Assembly: GCF_003261635.1 (NCBI RefSeq)
Contig: NZ_QFXK01000026.1
Location: 62,001 to 126,000, forward strand
From: Kribbella monticola
GTDB taxonomy: Bacteria; Actinomycetota; Actinomycetes; Propionibacteriales; Kribbellaceae
Length of the DNA stretch: 64,000 bases
Direction: 5' to 3'
Shown: positions 63,818 through 64,000 of the stretch, in pieces
Layout of the letters: every line of letters begins with the position of its first letter
Numbering within the stretch: position 1 is the stretch's first letter
The notes under the pieces: generated by a model
Seen by the model: only the letters and a program-made list of their open reading frames with translations
Database searches by the model: none
What the model was told of the DNA's origin: nothing
Made by a program: the position numbers and the translations under genes

Positions 63818-63833
63818 CTGACATCAGTGTCAG
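63818..63833. promoter_or_regulatory. MerR-type operator CTGACA-N4-TGTCAG
   Basis: A perfect dyad in the 58-base divergent space. On the minus strand it lies between TTGAAC (-35) and TTACCT (-10) with a 19-base spacer, the stretched spacing that MerR proteins correct by twisting DNA. On the plus strand TAAAAT (63812-63817) may serve merR. Confidence 0.6.
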
Positions 63834-63859
63834 GTTCAAGCCCTCGAGGAGGACCAGCG

Positions 63860-64000
63860 GTGCGCATCGGCGAACTGGCCCGCCACACCGGCGTCAGCGA
63901 ACGCTCCCTGCGGTACTACGAGCAGCAGGGCCTCCTCGTCTCGGACCGTACGCCGGGCGGCCATCGTGACTACCCCGAGCGCGCCGTCGACCGGGTGATC
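63860..64000 (+). CDS. MerR family transcriptional regulator (partial, N-terminal 47 residues)
   Basis: GTG 63860 with GAGGAGG upstream opens the frame RIGELARHTGVSERSLRYYEQQGLL, the typical MerR helix-turn-helix and wing, followed by RTPGGHRDYPERAVDRVI. The gene runs off the window. It is divergent from the deacetylase gene, with a MerR-type operator between them. Confidence 0.93.
   Translation, partial: MRIGELARHTGVSERSLRYYEQQGLLVSDRTPGGHRDYPERAVDRVI

Overview
The window is a 64 kb piece of a high-GC actinobacterial chromosome. Markers of the phylum include a phosphatidylinositol-mannoside (PIM) synthesis block (pgsA-patA-pimA next to thrS and a HIT-domain gene, the order known from Mycobacterium), a fabG4/maoC-type fatty-acid block, an IdeR-like iron box upstream of ferritin, several probable leaderless genes (a TANNNT box 6-9 nt before the start codon) and tRNA genes without encoded CCA. 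Gene content and style suit Propionibacteriales, most likely a Kribbella-like soil organism. The genus is inference, not proof.

Layout. 1-2000: end of an unknown gene, a small membrane protein, and a padR/DUF1048 operon behind two nested palindromes. 2153-6245: a KimA-like potassium/amino-acid permease in an operon with a shortened KdpD-type kinase and a KdpE-type regulator. 6414-12228: a fatty-acid module, with acyl-CoA dehydrogenase divergent from tetR-thiolase-fabG4-maoC. 12412-15536: a small ORF and a large LuxR (LAL) regulator. 15580-18796 (minus strand): a second, short threonyl-tRNA synthetase behind a Thr-codon leader peptide, then tesB and a PAC2 protein. 18988-23045: D-2-hydroxyacid dehydrogenase, DUF2264 protein, a small protein and ferritin. 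23103-27775: DUF2207 membrane protein, and a tyrosine recombinase divergent from a Cys-rich/coiled-coil protein. 27903-32831: EF-G-like factor, HIT protein, MFS transporter, ECF sigma factor and anti-sigma factor. 32828-39388: pimA, patA, pgsA, a secreted protein, HIT protein and full-length thrS. 39582-49112: hydrolase, two SDRs, and two paralogous LAL regulators flanking an NDH-2-like oxidoreductase. 49244-54121: hydrolase, an ABC-DedA-ABC operon and a ParA/MinD-like ATPase. 54293-60250: a two-component pair whose kinase carries an extra C-terminal exported domain, a GntR/LacI-type regulator, an SDR and a GT39-type membrane glycosyltransferase. 60577-64000: four tRNA genes, a CGNR protein, an aminotransferase-IV enzyme, a polysaccharide deacetylase and a partial merR.

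The most interesting signals are: (1) a complete-looking ribosome-mediated attenuator, with a 17-residue leader peptide containing three consecutive Thr codons and mutually exclusive hairpins, in front of a duplicated ThrRS that lacks the TGS and editing domains; (2) a recombinase/coiled-coil gene pair sharing a spacer with repeated GTTTCGTGG arms; (3) a sensor kinase with a C-terminal membrane anchor and a BamE-like domain; (4) a systematic synonymous-codon choice that creates GTAC tetranucleotides. No CRISPR array, prophage, insertion sequence or large biosynthetic cluster was seen.
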